Assembly (NCBI GenBank): GCA_947624945.1 | Contig: CANQMJ010000007.1 | Location: 1 to 30,440 of the forward strand | Length of the DNA: 30,440 nucleotides | Reading direction: 5' to 3' | Origin: an uncultured Clostridia bacterium | GTDB taxonomy: Bacteria > Bacillota > Clostridia > Oscillospirales > CAG-272 | Part shown: in pieces, positions 1-6,822 of the stretch | Numbering within the stretch: position 1 is the stretch's first letter | Layout of the letters: each line of letters starts with the position of its first letter | Program-made: the position numbers and the translations under genes | The notes under the pieces: model-generated | What the model saw: the letters and a program-made list of their open reading frames with translations, nothing else | Told to the model about the DNA's origin: nothing | Database searches by the model: none

Positions 1-146
1 TCGTGCTGTCGCGGTTCACGTCGCTGCCCGTCGTCGAAATGTTCATCCTCGTCGAGGGACTGAACCTCATCAAAGCAATTCTCGGCTTTATCCTTGTCAA
101 GAGCCGTAAATGGGTCAACAACCTCGTCGAAGAAAAAGGTCAATAA
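1..146 (+). CDS. C-terminal end of a probable MATE-family multidrug/Na+ antiporter (5' end outside the window)
   Basis: The open frame enters from the left edge with its first complete codon at base 3, and it stops with TAA at 144-146. The last 47 residues are a hydrophobic helix (MFILVEGLNLIKAILGFILV) followed by a short basic, charged tail ending in EEKGQ. A final helix with an LIK-x-IxGF-LVK pattern followed by a W-containing tail is typical of the C-terminus of clostridial NorM/DinF-type MATE exporters, which are integral membrane proteins. The family call rests on this tail alone and is moderate; another polytopic transporter is possible. A strong hairpin follows six bases after the stop, so this is the last gene of its transcript. 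Confidence 0.55.
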   Translation, partial: VLSRFTSLPVVEMFILVEGLNLIKAILGFILVKSRKWVNNLVEEKGQ

Positions 147-151
147 AATAT

Positions 152-182
152 CGGCGGCGCCGAACATTGTTCGGCGCCGCCG
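152..182 (+). terminator. Rho-independent terminator after the MATE-type gene
   Basis: A perfect 14-bp G+C-rich stem (152-165 with 169-182) with a 3-base ATT loop starts six bases after the stop codon and is followed by TTT. The opposite strand has an A/T-rich flank (TATTTTATTG), so the hairpin could also stop transcripts from the minus-strand peptidase remnant that ends at 198. Confidence 0.85.
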
Positions 183-197
183 TTTCGGAAGGTCACA

Positions 198-473
198 TCA
201 CTTCCCGCCGCGTTTCACTATCGCGACCGCCTGAATATTGAGCGAATTGTACGCGAGTACGGATTCGTCGACGCCGTATCTGACGACGCCGTTCGAGCCG
301 TAAGGGTCGGCGAAGATGTATACGTCGTCGGCCTCGTCATAGCCGACGAACACCATGCAGTGCTCGTTCGCCGGATACATGAAGCTCTCGCCGCCGTCAA
401 TATAAGTACGATAGTTATAAGCACCGCGATCGCAACATGCGTCCGATTCCGGCGCTGTATTTTTTGTCTGTGG
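198..473 (-). pseudogene. Remnant of a C39-like (papain-fold) cysteine peptidase domain
   Basis: The minus frame is open from an in-frame TGA at 474-476 to the stop at 198-200. It encodes the C-terminal third of a C39_2-type peptidase domain: a short YIDGGESFMYP stretch, then NEHCMVFVGYDE, whose histidine matches the catalytic His of the family, then a DP motif in IFADPYGSNG and a closing segment with LNIQAVAIVKR. Complete domains of this kind run about 150-250 residues and have an N-terminal catalytic cysteine; here everything before residue ~30 of the frame is missing. Only an internal ATG at 380 gives a 60-residue ORF. No ribosome binding site or promoter is apparent, and repeat sequence begins next to the break, so a repeat-associated truncation is likely. 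The homology call is fairly sure; whether any peptide is made is doubtful. Confidence 0.6.
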
Positions 474-581
474 TCATAAAGTCTGTGTGGGTTTTGTAAT
501 AAAAGTTCTTGAAAAAGGGTTAATGGGGAGAAACTTCTTACTTAGGGGCCCCTTTTTGTAAAAGGTGCCCCCTGCCCTCGC

Positions 582-674
582 CAAAAGCGGACTAAATAGT
601 GACTATCTTAAGCTATCTCTGAAGATATTTGTTTTCGTTTGCTTTACAAAAAAGTCAGTAAAAGTTCTTGAAAA
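582..674 (+). repeat. Direct repeat, copy A (about 93 bases)
   Basis: This runs from CAAAAGCGGAC to TCAGTAAAAGTTCTTGAAAA. It matches 884-975 along its whole length with scattered substitutions and few length changes (about 80% by eye). The most conserved parts are TATCTTAAG, TTGTTTTCGTTT and the 3' 25 bases. No coding potential is apparent. Confidence 0.75.
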
Positions 675-762
675 AAGGGAAAAATAAGGAAAACTTTTTT
701 AATCGGGGGACCCCTTTTTGTAGAAAGGTAGGAGTTTTGTCGCTTACGCTCCAAACCTCCGA

Positions 763-809
763 CACTTTCCGCAAAGCGGAAATGTGTGTGTAACGTCTTC
801 TCGTTACAC
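763..809 (+). repeat. Two-hairpin element, copy 1
   Basis: The first hairpin is CACTTTCCGC-AAA-GCGGAAATGTG (one bulged base). It is followed closely by a perfect 8-bp hairpin, GTGTAACG (788-795) with CGTTACAC (802-809), loop TCTTCT. The same arrangement, with the same first stem but a different second stem, is found at 1522-1572 and 24029-24079. Confidence 0.6.
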
Positions 810-823
810 TCGAAGCCGTCCTG

Positions 824-846
824 CACTTTCCGCTTCGCGGAAAGTG
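824..846. repeat. Palindromic repeat CACTTTCCGC-TTC-GCGGAAAGTG
   Basis: A perfect 10-bp stem (824-833 with 837-846) with a 3-base loop. It is the same hairpin sequence as at 763 and 24026, in the opposite orientation as judged by the TTC rather than GAA loop. Paired opposite-facing palindromes of this sort resemble REP/BIME-type intergenic repeats. Confidence 0.65.
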
Positions 847-883
847 TGGCAGCTCCGAACAAAGTGAGGAGATGCTCTTCGCA

Positions 884-975
884 CAAAAGCGGACCGATTA
901 GTGCATATCTTAAGTTCTCTCCGAGGATATTGTTTTCGTTTACGTTGTAAAAAAGTCAGTAAAAGTTCTTGAAAA
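884..975 (+). repeat. Direct repeat, copy B (about 92 bases)
   Basis: Second copy of the segment at 582-674, ending in the identical GTCAGTAAAAGTTCTTGAAAA. It leads directly into the long purine-rich hairpin at 987-1026; copy A is followed only by a decayed version of that hairpin. Confidence 0.75.
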
Positions 976-986
976 GATAGGGGTGT

Positions 987-1026
987 GGGGGAAGGAAAAC
1001 TTCTTTCAAGAAGTTTTCCTTCCCCC
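987..1026 (-). terminator. Long purine/pyrimidine hairpin after the YegP-like gene
   Basis: GGGGGAAGGAAAACTTCTT (987-1005) pairs perfectly with 1008-1026; the effective loop is a few bases. It begins nine bases past the stop of the minus-strand gene at 1035, as the comparable hairpin at 9371-9408 does after araA. It lacks a U-run directly after the stem on the minus strand (ACACCCC follows), so it may act as an mRNA 3'-end or processing structure rather than as a classical terminator. Confidence 0.5.
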
Positions 1027-1034
1027 GAAAAACC

Positions 1035-1403
1035 TTAATCCTCTTTCACCACCTCGGCGTCGGGCGCGTTCTTCTTAACGCTCTCGATGCCGTTTTTGCA
1101 GCTTGCCTTTGTCTTATAGCCTTCGCTCGTTGCGATGACCTCGCCGTTCGATGCCTTGAGGCGGAATCTGTACTCGCCCGCCTTGTCCTCGTACATCTCG
1201 AATTTCGGATGCTTCACCGTTTCGTAACCCTCGACGGTCTGATCCTCGACGCCGCCGACGCAGTTCTTTCTCACGCTCTCGATGCCGTTTTTGCATGCAG
1301 CCTCGGTCGTGTAAACCTCGCTCGTCGCGATGACCTCGCCGTTCGACGCTTTCAGGTCGAACTTGACGCCCGTCGCCGTTTCACGAATAACGAATTTTCC
1401 CAT
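1035..1403 (-). CDS. DUF1508 / YegP-family protein (UPF0339), two tandem domains
   Basis: The 122-residue product is two copies of the ~50-residue DUF1508 unit. Each has a GKF or PKFEMY start, a FxLKASNGEVIATSE strand pair, and a C-terminal CKNGIESV-KN segment (repeat 1 about residues 2-48, repeat 2 about 66-114). The family forms small intertwined beta-rich dimers of unknown biochemical role. The start is ATG at 1401-1403, preceded by GGAGGAG at ideal spacing, with a promoter about 55 bases upstream. The gene stands alone: infB ends upstream with its own terminator, and a long hairpin follows the stop. Family assignment is firm; function is unknown. Confidence 0.93.
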   Translation of the reverse strand: MGKFVIRETATGVKFDLKASNGEVIATSEVYTTEAACKNGIESVRKNCVGGVEDQTVEGYETVKHPKFEMYEDKAGEYRFRLKASNGEVIATSEGYKTKASCKNGIESVKKNAPDAEVVKED

Positions 1404-1454
1404 GATTCTCCTCCGATTTTAACGATTTGCCGTCATGCGACGGCTGTTTTCTTT

Positions 1455-1483
1455 ATAATAACATAAAATCGACACAAAAGCAA
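1455..1483 (-). promoter_or_regulatory. Promoter of the YegP-like gene
   Basis: Read on the minus strand: TTGCTT (1478-1483), a 17-base spacer, then TATTAT (1455-1460), with TGT before the -10 box. It lies about 52 bases upstream of the start codon at 1403. Confidence 0.6.
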
Positions 1484-1521
1484 GGAAAACGGGAAAATAT
1501 CTTCCTGCGGAAGAGGTACGC

Positions 1522-1572
1522 TTTTCGCGAAGCGAAAATGTGTTGCATGTCGGCGCGTCAGCACCGACATGC
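1522..1572 (+). repeat. Two-hairpin element, copy 2
   Basis: The first hairpin is TTTTCGC-GAA-GCGAAAA (1522-1538). The second is GCATGTCGG (1545-1553) pairing with CCGACATGC (1564-1572) around a loop containing GCGCGTCAGC. The copy at 24029-24079 keeps the loop while both stem arms have changed together (GCAT/ATGC here, GCAG/CTGC there). Confidence 0.65.
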
Positions 1573-1583
1573 CGCCTGCGGCA

Positions 1584-1617
1584 AAAAGGCGCGGACTTTC
1601 CGAAGTCCGCGCCTTTT
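1584..1617 (-). terminator. Rho-independent terminator of the rimP-nusA-infB operon
   Basis: Minus-strand stem AAAAGGCGCGGACTT with its complement (1584-1598 with 1603-1617) and a 4-base loop, followed by a T tract, 13 bases past the infB stop. It ends the operon right after infB. The plus-strand reading is almost as good. Confidence 0.85.
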
Positions 1618-1629
1618 GCAAATCAGAAT

Positions 1630-4506
1630 TTATCTCTCTATCTCCACCATCTGGAAGCACTCGAGAATGTCGCCTTCCTTGATGTCGCCGTAGCGCTCGA
1701 GCCCGATACCGCACTCGTAACCCTGCGCCATCTCGCGTCTGTCCTCCTTGAAGTGGCGCAGCGACGATATCTTGTCCTCGAATATCACGACGCCGTCGCG
1801 GACGATGCGTATCTGCGCGTTGCGCGCTATCTTGCCGTCGAGCACGTACGAGCCCGCGATCGTGCCGACGTTCGGCACATGTATCGTCTGTCTGACCTCG
1901 GCGTGACCGAGCAGCTCCTCGCGGTACTGAGGCGCCAGCATGCCCTTCATCGCCGCCGTTATCTCGTCTATGCATTCGTAGATGACGCGGTACGTGCGTA
2001 TGTCGACTCCCATGCGCTCCGCCATGTCGAGCGCCGCCTTATCGGGACGCACGTTGAAGCCGACGATGACGGCGTTCGACGCCGCCGCAAGCTGAACGTC
2101 CGACTCGATGATACCGCCGACGGCGGAATGTATGATCTGTATGCGCACCTCGTCGTTCGATATCTTTTGCAGCGACGACTTGACAGCCTCCGCGCTGCCC
2201 TTCACGTCCGCCTTTACGATGATGTTGAAATCCTTTATGCCGGACTCGATCTGAGCGAACATGTCGGAGAGGTTGGCGCGCGCGTTTGCGCGGAATTCTT
2301 CCTCCTTCTCCTTCGCACGGCGCTGGTCGGCGAGCTCTCTCGCCATTCTCTCGTCCTCGACTGCGCGGAACTCGTCGCCCGCCGCCGGGACTTCGGCAAG
2401 ACCCGTTATCTCGACGGGCACCGACGGACCCGCCGTCTTAAGCTTTTTGCCGTTCTCGTCCGTCATGGCGCGGACTCTGCCGACCGACGTGCCCGCGATA
2501 ACGATGTCGCCCGATCTGAGCGTGCCGTTCTGCACGAGCACGGTCGCAACTGGACCGCGGCCGCGGTCGAGCTTCGCCTCGATGACGAGACCGCTCGCGC
2601 GCCTGTTCGGATTAGCCTTGTATTCCTGCATCTCCGCGATGAGAAGAATATCCTCGAGCAGCGTGTCGATGCCCTGACCCGTAACAGCCGACACGGGAAC
2701 GCACATGACGTCGCCGCCCCATTCTTCGGGAACGAGGTCGTACTTCGTCAGCTCCTGCATGACGCTGTCCGGATGCGCCGACGGCTTATCCATCTTGTTT
2801 ATCGCGACTATTATCTGCACTCCCGCCGCTTTCGCGTGGTTTATCGCCTCTATCGTCTGCGGCATGATGCCGTCGTCGGCGGCGACGACGATAACGGCGA
2901 TGTCGGTCGCCATAGCTCCGCGAAGTCTCATCGCGGTGAACGCCTCGTGACCGGGTGTGTCGAGGAATGTGATGTTTTTGCCGTTTATCTCGACTCTGTA
3001 CGCGCCTATGTGCTGCGTGATGCCGCCCGCCTCGCCTGCGGTGACGTGCGTGTGCCTGATCTTGTCGAGCAGCGACGTCTTGCCGTGGTCGACGTGACCC
3101 ATGACGCACACGACGGGACTGCGTTCTATGAGATCCTCGTCCTTGTCGTCGGCGGCGGAGAAGAGCTGATCCTCGATTGTCACGACGACCTCGCGTTCCG
3201 CCTTTGCACCGAGCTCCTCGGTGATGATATAGGCGGTGTCGAAGTCGATGGTCTGGTTGACGGTCGCCATGACGCCGCTCTGCATCAGCTTCTTTATGAC
3301 CTCTGACGACGTTATCTTGAGCCTGTTGGCGAGCTCGCCGACTGTGATCTCGTCCGGTATCAGTATCGTGAGCTGCTGACGGCGCTGACGCTCGACTTCT
3401 TCCTTGCGCAGCTTCTCCATCGCGCGGCGTTCCTTGTCGCGGTCCTTGCCGCTCACGCTCTTATTGTTCTGCTTTTTCAGCTTCTGCTTCGTGACTATGT
3501 TGTCGTCACGGTCGGAGACGTAGCTCTGGAGCTTCTCGTCGTACTTGGACAAATCGACCGAACCCGCGCGCGTGTCTACGACGCGCGTATTTCCCGTGCG
3601 CTGACGAGCCTCGCCCTGCGCCTCCTTCTTTTTGGGCGCACTGACCGCGCCCTCTGCGGGCGTCCACGGTCCGCGGTTCTTCTTCGGAGCCTCGACCTGA
3701 CCGCGCCCCATTGCGACGACCTTTTCCTGCTTCTCCTGACGCTTCTGCTGTCCCTGACCGCTCTGCTGTGACTGCTGCTGCGGCTTTGACTGTCCCTGTG
3801 TCTGCTGCTTCTGCTGTCCCTGCGCCGACGCGGGCTTGCCGCCCTTCGACTGCTGCTGTCCCTGTCCCTGCTTCTGCTTCGACTGCTGTTGCTGTGACTG
3901 TGACTGCTGCTGTGACTGTTTGCCGCCCTGCTGAGATTTCTTACCCGGCAGTACGGGAGTGCCGCGTCCTGTCAGCACGGGCGTTCCGCGCGACGGTGTC
4001 GACGTTGTTGATGATGTAGATGTAGTTGTAGTTGATGCGGCAGGCGTAGTTGTAGTAGTCGTCGTTGTAGTCGTAGCCGCGGACGCGGAGGACGTCTGCG
4101 CATCTGACTTTGACTGTGACTGCGTCTGCGCATTATTATCCTGCTCTTTTGCCTGCGACTTTTCGGGCGCCCTCTCCTGCGTTTTCTTTTCAGGCTGCGC
4201 CTGCGGCGCGGCAGACTGCTCCTTTACCGCGTCTGCACTGTCCGCTTTATCTTTTTCGACCTTCGCTTTTTTCGGCGCCTTTCTCGGAATAACGGCTTCG
4301 CCCTTCACATATTCATCGAGATTGGATATCTGACTTTTCGACGTGGCGAGCTGCATGAACAGGTTGAATTCAGCCGGTTCAAGTATCGCCATATGCGTTT
4401 TGCCGTCAAGTCCCGCCTCGGTGAGCATATCGAGGATGTCCTTGCTCTTGATGTTAAGGTCCTTAGCCAGACGATTGATCCTGTAAGTCGTGGCTTGCTG
4501 TGCCAT
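1630..4506 (-). CDS. infB: Translation initiation factor IF-2
   Basis: GTPase that delivers initiator fMet-tRNA to the 30S subunit and promotes subunit joining. The 958-residue product has an N-terminal IF2_N module (residues 1-55), a long disordered linker (about 70-370), a second IF2_N-like module (about 380-430), and the G domain with G1 GHVDHGKT (470-477), the Thr-containing GGITQHIG switch (494-501), G3 DTPGHE (516-521) and G4 NKMD (570-573). The beta-barrel and fMet-tRNA-binding C-terminal domains follow. The start is ATG at 4504-4506 with GGAGGAATT upstream. The linker is unusual: it has a 10-threonine run near 145-154, then S/T repeats, then a Q/S-rich tract (about 190-262). It is the last gene of its operon; rbfA, often next in Firmicutes, is absent. 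Confidence 0.98.
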   Translation of the reverse strand: MAQQATTYRINRLAKDLNIKSKDILDMLTEAGLDGKTHMAILEPAEFNLFMQLATSKSQISNLDEYVKGEAVIPRKAPKKAKVEKDKADSADAVKEQSAAPQAQPEKKTQERAPEKSQAKEQDNNAQTQSQSKSDAQTSSASAATTTTTTTTTTPAASTTTTSTSSTTSTPSRGTPVLTGRGTPVLPGKKSQQGGKQSQQQSQSQQQQSKQKQGQGQQQSKGGKPASAQGQQKQQTQGQSKPQQQSQQSGQGQQKRQEKQEKVVAMGRGQVEAPKKNRGPWTPAEGAVSAPKKKEAQGEARQRTGNTRVVDTRAGSVDLSKYDEKLQSYVSDRDDNIVTKQKLKKQNNKSVSGKDRDKERRAMEKLRKEEVERQRRQQLTILIPDEITVGELANRLKITSSEVIKKLMQSGVMATVNQTIDFDTAYIITEELGAKAEREVVVTIEDQLFSAADDKDEDLIERSPVVCVMGHVDHGKTSLLDKIRHTHVTAGEAGGITQHIGAYRVEINGKNITFLDTPGHEAFTAMRLRGAMATDIAVIVVAADDGIMPQTIEAINHAKAAGVQIIVAINKMDKPSAHPDSVMQELTKYDLVPEEWGGDVMCVPVSAVTGQGIDTLLEDILLIAEMQEYKANPNRRASGLVIEAKLDRGRGPVATVLVQNGTLRSGDIVIAGTSVGRVRAMTDENGKKLKTAGPSVPVEITGLAEVPAAGDEFRAVEDERMARELADQRRAKEKEEEFRANARANLSDMFAQIESGIKDFNIIVKADVKGSAEAVKSSLQKISNDEVRIQIIHSAVGGIIESDVQLAAASNAVIVGFNVRPDKAALDMAERMGVDIRTYRVIYECIDEITAAMKGMLAPQYREELLGHAEVRQTIHVPNVGTIAGSYVLDGKIARNAQIRIVRDGVVIFEDKISSLRHFKEDRREMAQGYECGIGLERYGDIKEGDILECFQMVEIER

Positions 4507-4562
4507 ATAATTCCTCCGTGCCGCCGTGGGGCGGTCTTTAATGTTTCCTGCCGTTTGTTATT

Positions 4563-4883
4563 TTATTCGCCGACAGCCGCGCGCGACAGTCCCGCGTCCG
4601 TTACCGTCACGGCGGCGACGGAACCCGTCTTGCCGACGCGGTGCGCGAGCTCCGCGCACGTACACGAGAGCGAATAAAGCTCCGCGCCGTAGTATGCGCA
4701 TTTATCTGAAAGCCGCTTCTTTGTCGCTGCCGACGCGTCCGACGCCATGAACACGGCGTATTTCGCGCCGCGTCTCAGCGCGTCGCATACGTTCGGCGTG
4801 CCCGACGCGAGCCGTCCCGCCTTTTTCGCGATGCCGATGTAACCGAGCGCGCGCGTCGTCGCATCATTGTCGAGCTGCCTCAT
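4563..4883 (-). CDS. ylxQ: L7Ae/L30e/Gadd45-family RNA-binding protein YlxQ
   Basis: This 106-residue single-domain protein has the L7Ae-fold signature: KKAGRLASG near the N-terminus (residues ~20-28), an AL-RGAKYAVF strand, a MASDASAATKKRL helix, and a YYGAELYSL segment. The family binds kink-turn-type RNA or the ribosome; the precise role of YlxQ is not established. Its ATG (4881-4883) overlaps the TGA of the upstream rnpM gene as ATGA, which suggests translational coupling. infB starts 56 bases downstream. The position between ylxR and infB is the standard Firmicutes arrangement. Confidence 0.9.
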   Translation of the reverse strand: MRQLDNDATTRALGYIGIAKKAGRLASGTPNVCDALRRGAKYAVFMASDASAATKKRLSDKCAYYGAELYSLSCTCAELAHRVGKTGSVAAVTVTDAGLSRAAVGE

Positions 4884-5170
4884 GCGTCCGTCTCACCGAC
4901 CGCTTCTATCTCGGCGGCGAGCGCCTCCGCTATATCGTCGCCGACGGCGACGCCGAGATTCCGCGCGAGCGCGCGGCTCTTGACGGCGCGGCGCAGACAC
5001 TCCGCGCTTTTGCACACGTATGCGCCGCGTCCCGACTTCTTGCCTGTCAAGTCGAGGCTGACCTCGCCCTCCGGCGAGCGCACGACGCGTATCATCGACG
5101 ATTTCGGCTTATGCTCGCCGCATCCGACGCATCTGCGTTCGGGCGTTTTCTTTGTCTTTGCGGGCGCCAT
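4880..5170 (-). CDS. rnpM: YlxR/RnpM (DUF448) nucleic-acid-binding protein
   Basis: The 96-residue product carries the DUF448 hallmarks: RRCVGCGEHKPKSSMIRV (residues ~12-29) and GRGAYVCKSAECLRRA (~47-62). In Bacillus subtilis the family member has been described as an RNase P modulator; older literature calls it YlxR. The start is ATG at 5168-5170, one base after the nusA stop, and its TGA overlaps the ylxQ start. The product is small and basic, as expected for an RNA-binding protein. The identification is firm; the RNase P role is taken from the family. Confidence 0.93.
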   Translation of the reverse strand: MAPAKTKKTPERRCVGCGEHKPKSSMIRVVRSPEGEVSLDLTGKKSGRGAYVCKSAECLRRAVKSRALARNLGVAVGDDIAEALAAEIEAVGETDA

Positions 5171-5171
5171 T

Positions 5172-6197
5172 TTAACTGCCCTTTATGTCTATCTTGAAGC
5201 CGGTGAGCCTTGCGGCGAGACGGGCGTTCTGCCCCTCCTTGCCTATCGCGAGCGAGAGCTGGTCGCTGTCGACGTAGACCTTAGCCGAACGCTCGCCGTC
5301 GAGCTCGACCTCGTTCACATTCGCGGGCGCGAGCGCCGCCGAGATGTACTCGGTCGGATCGTCGCTGTATCTGACTATGTCTATCTTCTCCCCGCCGAGC
5401 TCGGCGAGAATGTTGCCAATCCTGACGCCTCTGTTGCCGACGCACGAGCCTACGGCGTCGACGTCGGGGTCGCGGGAATAGACCGATATCTTCGTGCGCG
5501 AGCCCGCCTCGCGGCATATGCCCTTGATGAGGACGGTGCCGTCCGCTATCTCGGGAATTTCGAGTTCGAACAGACGTTTTACGAGATTCGGATGCGTCCT
5601 CGAAAGTATCACGATGGGGCCGCGCGTCTCGCTCTTGACCTCGGAGATGTATACCTTCACACGGTCGCCGACTGAGAGGCGTTCGCCCGGTATCTGCTCG
5701 TCCTTGACGAGCACGGCCTCGCTCGTACCCGTGTCGACTACGACTGCGCCGTCTGTGTCGTCGACCTTTGTGACGAGCGCGGTCACTATCTCCTCGCGCT
5801 TCGTCTCATACTCGGCGCGCACCTGTTTGCGCTCCTCCTCGCGGATGCCCTGGATTATGACCTGCTTTGCCGCCTGAGCGGAGAGCCGTCTGAAATTCTT
5901 CGGCTTGACCTCTATCTCGCATACGCCGCCGAGCTCGTTTTTACGCGATATCTTTTTTGCGTCCTCGAGCGATATCTGTGTCGCGGGGTCCTCGACTTCC
6001 TCGACGATGTCGAGCTGCTTATACAGCTTTATCTCGCTTTTGTTTTCGTCTATCTCAACGCGGCAGCTGCCGACGCCGCCGTTCTCTCTTTTGTACGCGG
6101 ATACGAGCGCCGCGTCGATGCGTTCGAGCATGTACGCCTTGGGTATGCCCTTTTCCTTTTCAAGTGCGTCCAGCGCCGCAAAAAGTTCGCTGTTCAT
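5172..6197 (-). CDS. nusA: Transcription termination/antitermination protein NusA
   Basis: RNA polymerase-binding factor that modulates pausing and intrinsic termination. The 341 residues show the N-terminal RNAP-binding domain (about 1-125), an S1 domain (about 135-200, with DGAVVVDTGTSEAVL), then two KH domains, including the SRDPDVDAVGSCVGNRG segment (near 243-259) and a final KH2 with SLAIGKEGQNARLAARLTG. It ends soon after KH2, as in most Gram-positive NusA proteins, without the extra C-terminal repeats of enterobacteria. The start is ATG at 6195-6197, preceded by AAAGG. It sits between rimP and rnpM; NusA is known to control its own operon in other bacteria, which matters for the leader hairpin at 6773-6800. 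Confidence 0.97.
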   Translation of the reverse strand: MNSELFAALDALEKEKGIPKAYMLERIDAALVSAYKRENGGVGSCRVEIDENKSEIKLYKQLDIVEEVEDPATQISLEDAKKISRKNELGGVCEIEVKPKNFRRLSAQAAKQVIIQGIREEERKQVRAEYETKREEIVTALVTKVDDTDGAVVVDTGTSEAVLVKDEQIPGERLSVGDRVKVYISEVKSETRGPIVILSRTHPNLVKRLFELEIPEIADGTVLIKGICREAGSRTKISVYSRDPDVDAVGSCVGNRGVRIGNILAELGGEKIDIVRYSDDPTEYISAALAPANVNEVELDGERSAKVYVDSDQLSLAIGKEGQNARLAARLTGFKIDIKGS

Positions 6198-6244
6198 ATC
6201 GTTTCAGCCTTTCGTGTCGTTGTTGCTTATATTTTATGACCTTG

Positions 6245-6742
6245 TCAGTCCTCAAAATCGTATACGGTCTTTATTTTCGCGCAGTCGGAGCGCGGCAGAG
6301 TCATCGTCTCGCCGCCTTCGATCGAAAGCGTTATCGCGTCCGACGCCTCGTCGTAGCTATCGATCGTGCCGACGACGGACTTTTTGCCGTCCCTCGGCGC
6401 GAAGAATCTCACCTCGACAGGCTCGCCCGTGCCGGTGAACGCGGCGACGTGGCGCGGCGTGCGCAGCTCGCGCTCGATGCCGGGCGACGATACTTCGAGA
6501 TTATACGAGCCCTCTATCGGGTCGGCTTCATCAAGAAGCGGGTCGATGGCGCGGTTGACGCGTTCGCAGTCGTCGATTGTGATGCCCTCGAATTTGTCTA
6601 TCGTGACGCGCAGATACCACAGCGACCCTTCCTTCTCAAACACGACGTCCCAGAGATCGTACCCGAGATCCTCGACAGTCGGCGAAATGAGCTCCGTCAC
6701 GACCGCGGCGATATTCTTTTTTCCGCCCTGACCCTTTGCCAT
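6245..6742 (-). CDS. rimP: Ribosome maturation factor RimP
   Basis: Assists assembly of the 30S subunit. The 165-residue product has the N-terminal alpha/beta domain (ISPTVEDLGYDLWDV, then YLRVTIDKFEGITIDDCERVNRAIDPLLDE) with the family motif LEVSSPGIERELRTPRH near residues 82-98, and a C-terminal SH3-like barrel. I chose ATG at 6740-6742 because GAGGAG lies just upstream and the homology begins there. The open frame extends to 6865, but that extension would cross the promoter and leader hairpin. It is the first gene of the nusA-infB operon; nusA follows after 47 bases. Confidence 0.95.
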   Translation of the reverse strand: MAKGQGGKKNIAAVVTELISPTVEDLGYDLWDVVFEKEGSLWYLRVTIDKFEGITIDDCERVNRAIDPLLDEADPIEGSYNLEVSSPGIERELRTPRHVAAFTGTGEPVEVRFFAPRDGKKSVVGTIDSYDEASDAITLSIEGGETMTLPRSDCAKIKTVYDFED

Positions 6743-6772
6743 ACGCTCCTCTTTTACACTTTTGCGATATTC

Positions 6773-6800
6773 AAAAACAAAGAGCGGGTCGCCCCACTCT
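6773..6800 (-). terminator. Intrinsic-terminator-like hairpin in the rimP-nusA leader
   Basis: On the transcript the stem AGAGUGGG pairs with CCCGCUCU (6793-6800 with 6781-6788, one G-U pair) around a GCGA loop, and is followed at once by UUGUUUUUG (6780-6772). It lies about 15-45 bases after the predicted transcription start and ahead of the RimP ribosome binding site, where an attenuator would be. Confidence 0.6.
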
Positions 6801-6822
6801 CGCTTCACTCCTGTCAAGATAG

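Larger units (their letters stand above)
474..1034. repeat. Repeat-rich non-coding block between the peptidase remnant and the YegP gene
   Basis: I see no plausible gene here. The block holds three copies of the word AAAAGTTCTTGAAAA (501-515, 660-674, 961-975), an imperfect direct repeat of about 92 bases, several hairpins, and two GGGG-n-CCCC-TTTTTGTA segments near 545-560 and 705-722. It looks like several degenerate units of an intergenic repeat family in tandem; related parts recur near 1520, 9290-9410 and 24030. Short open frames across it lack ribosome binding sites and run through the hairpins. Confidence 0.7.

Noticed and set aside
448..478. Minus-strand peptide containing DKKYSAGIG, recalling the N-terminus of Cas9
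   Set aside because: Only about 20 codons before a stop, with no RuvC continuation, no repeats of CRISPR type and no cas gene nearby; a coincidence in a decayed region.
1540..3306. 588-codon plus-strand open frame opposite infB
   Set aside because: Antisense shadow of infB caused by codon bias; Arg/Val/Asp-rich with no domain, start site or ribosome binding site.
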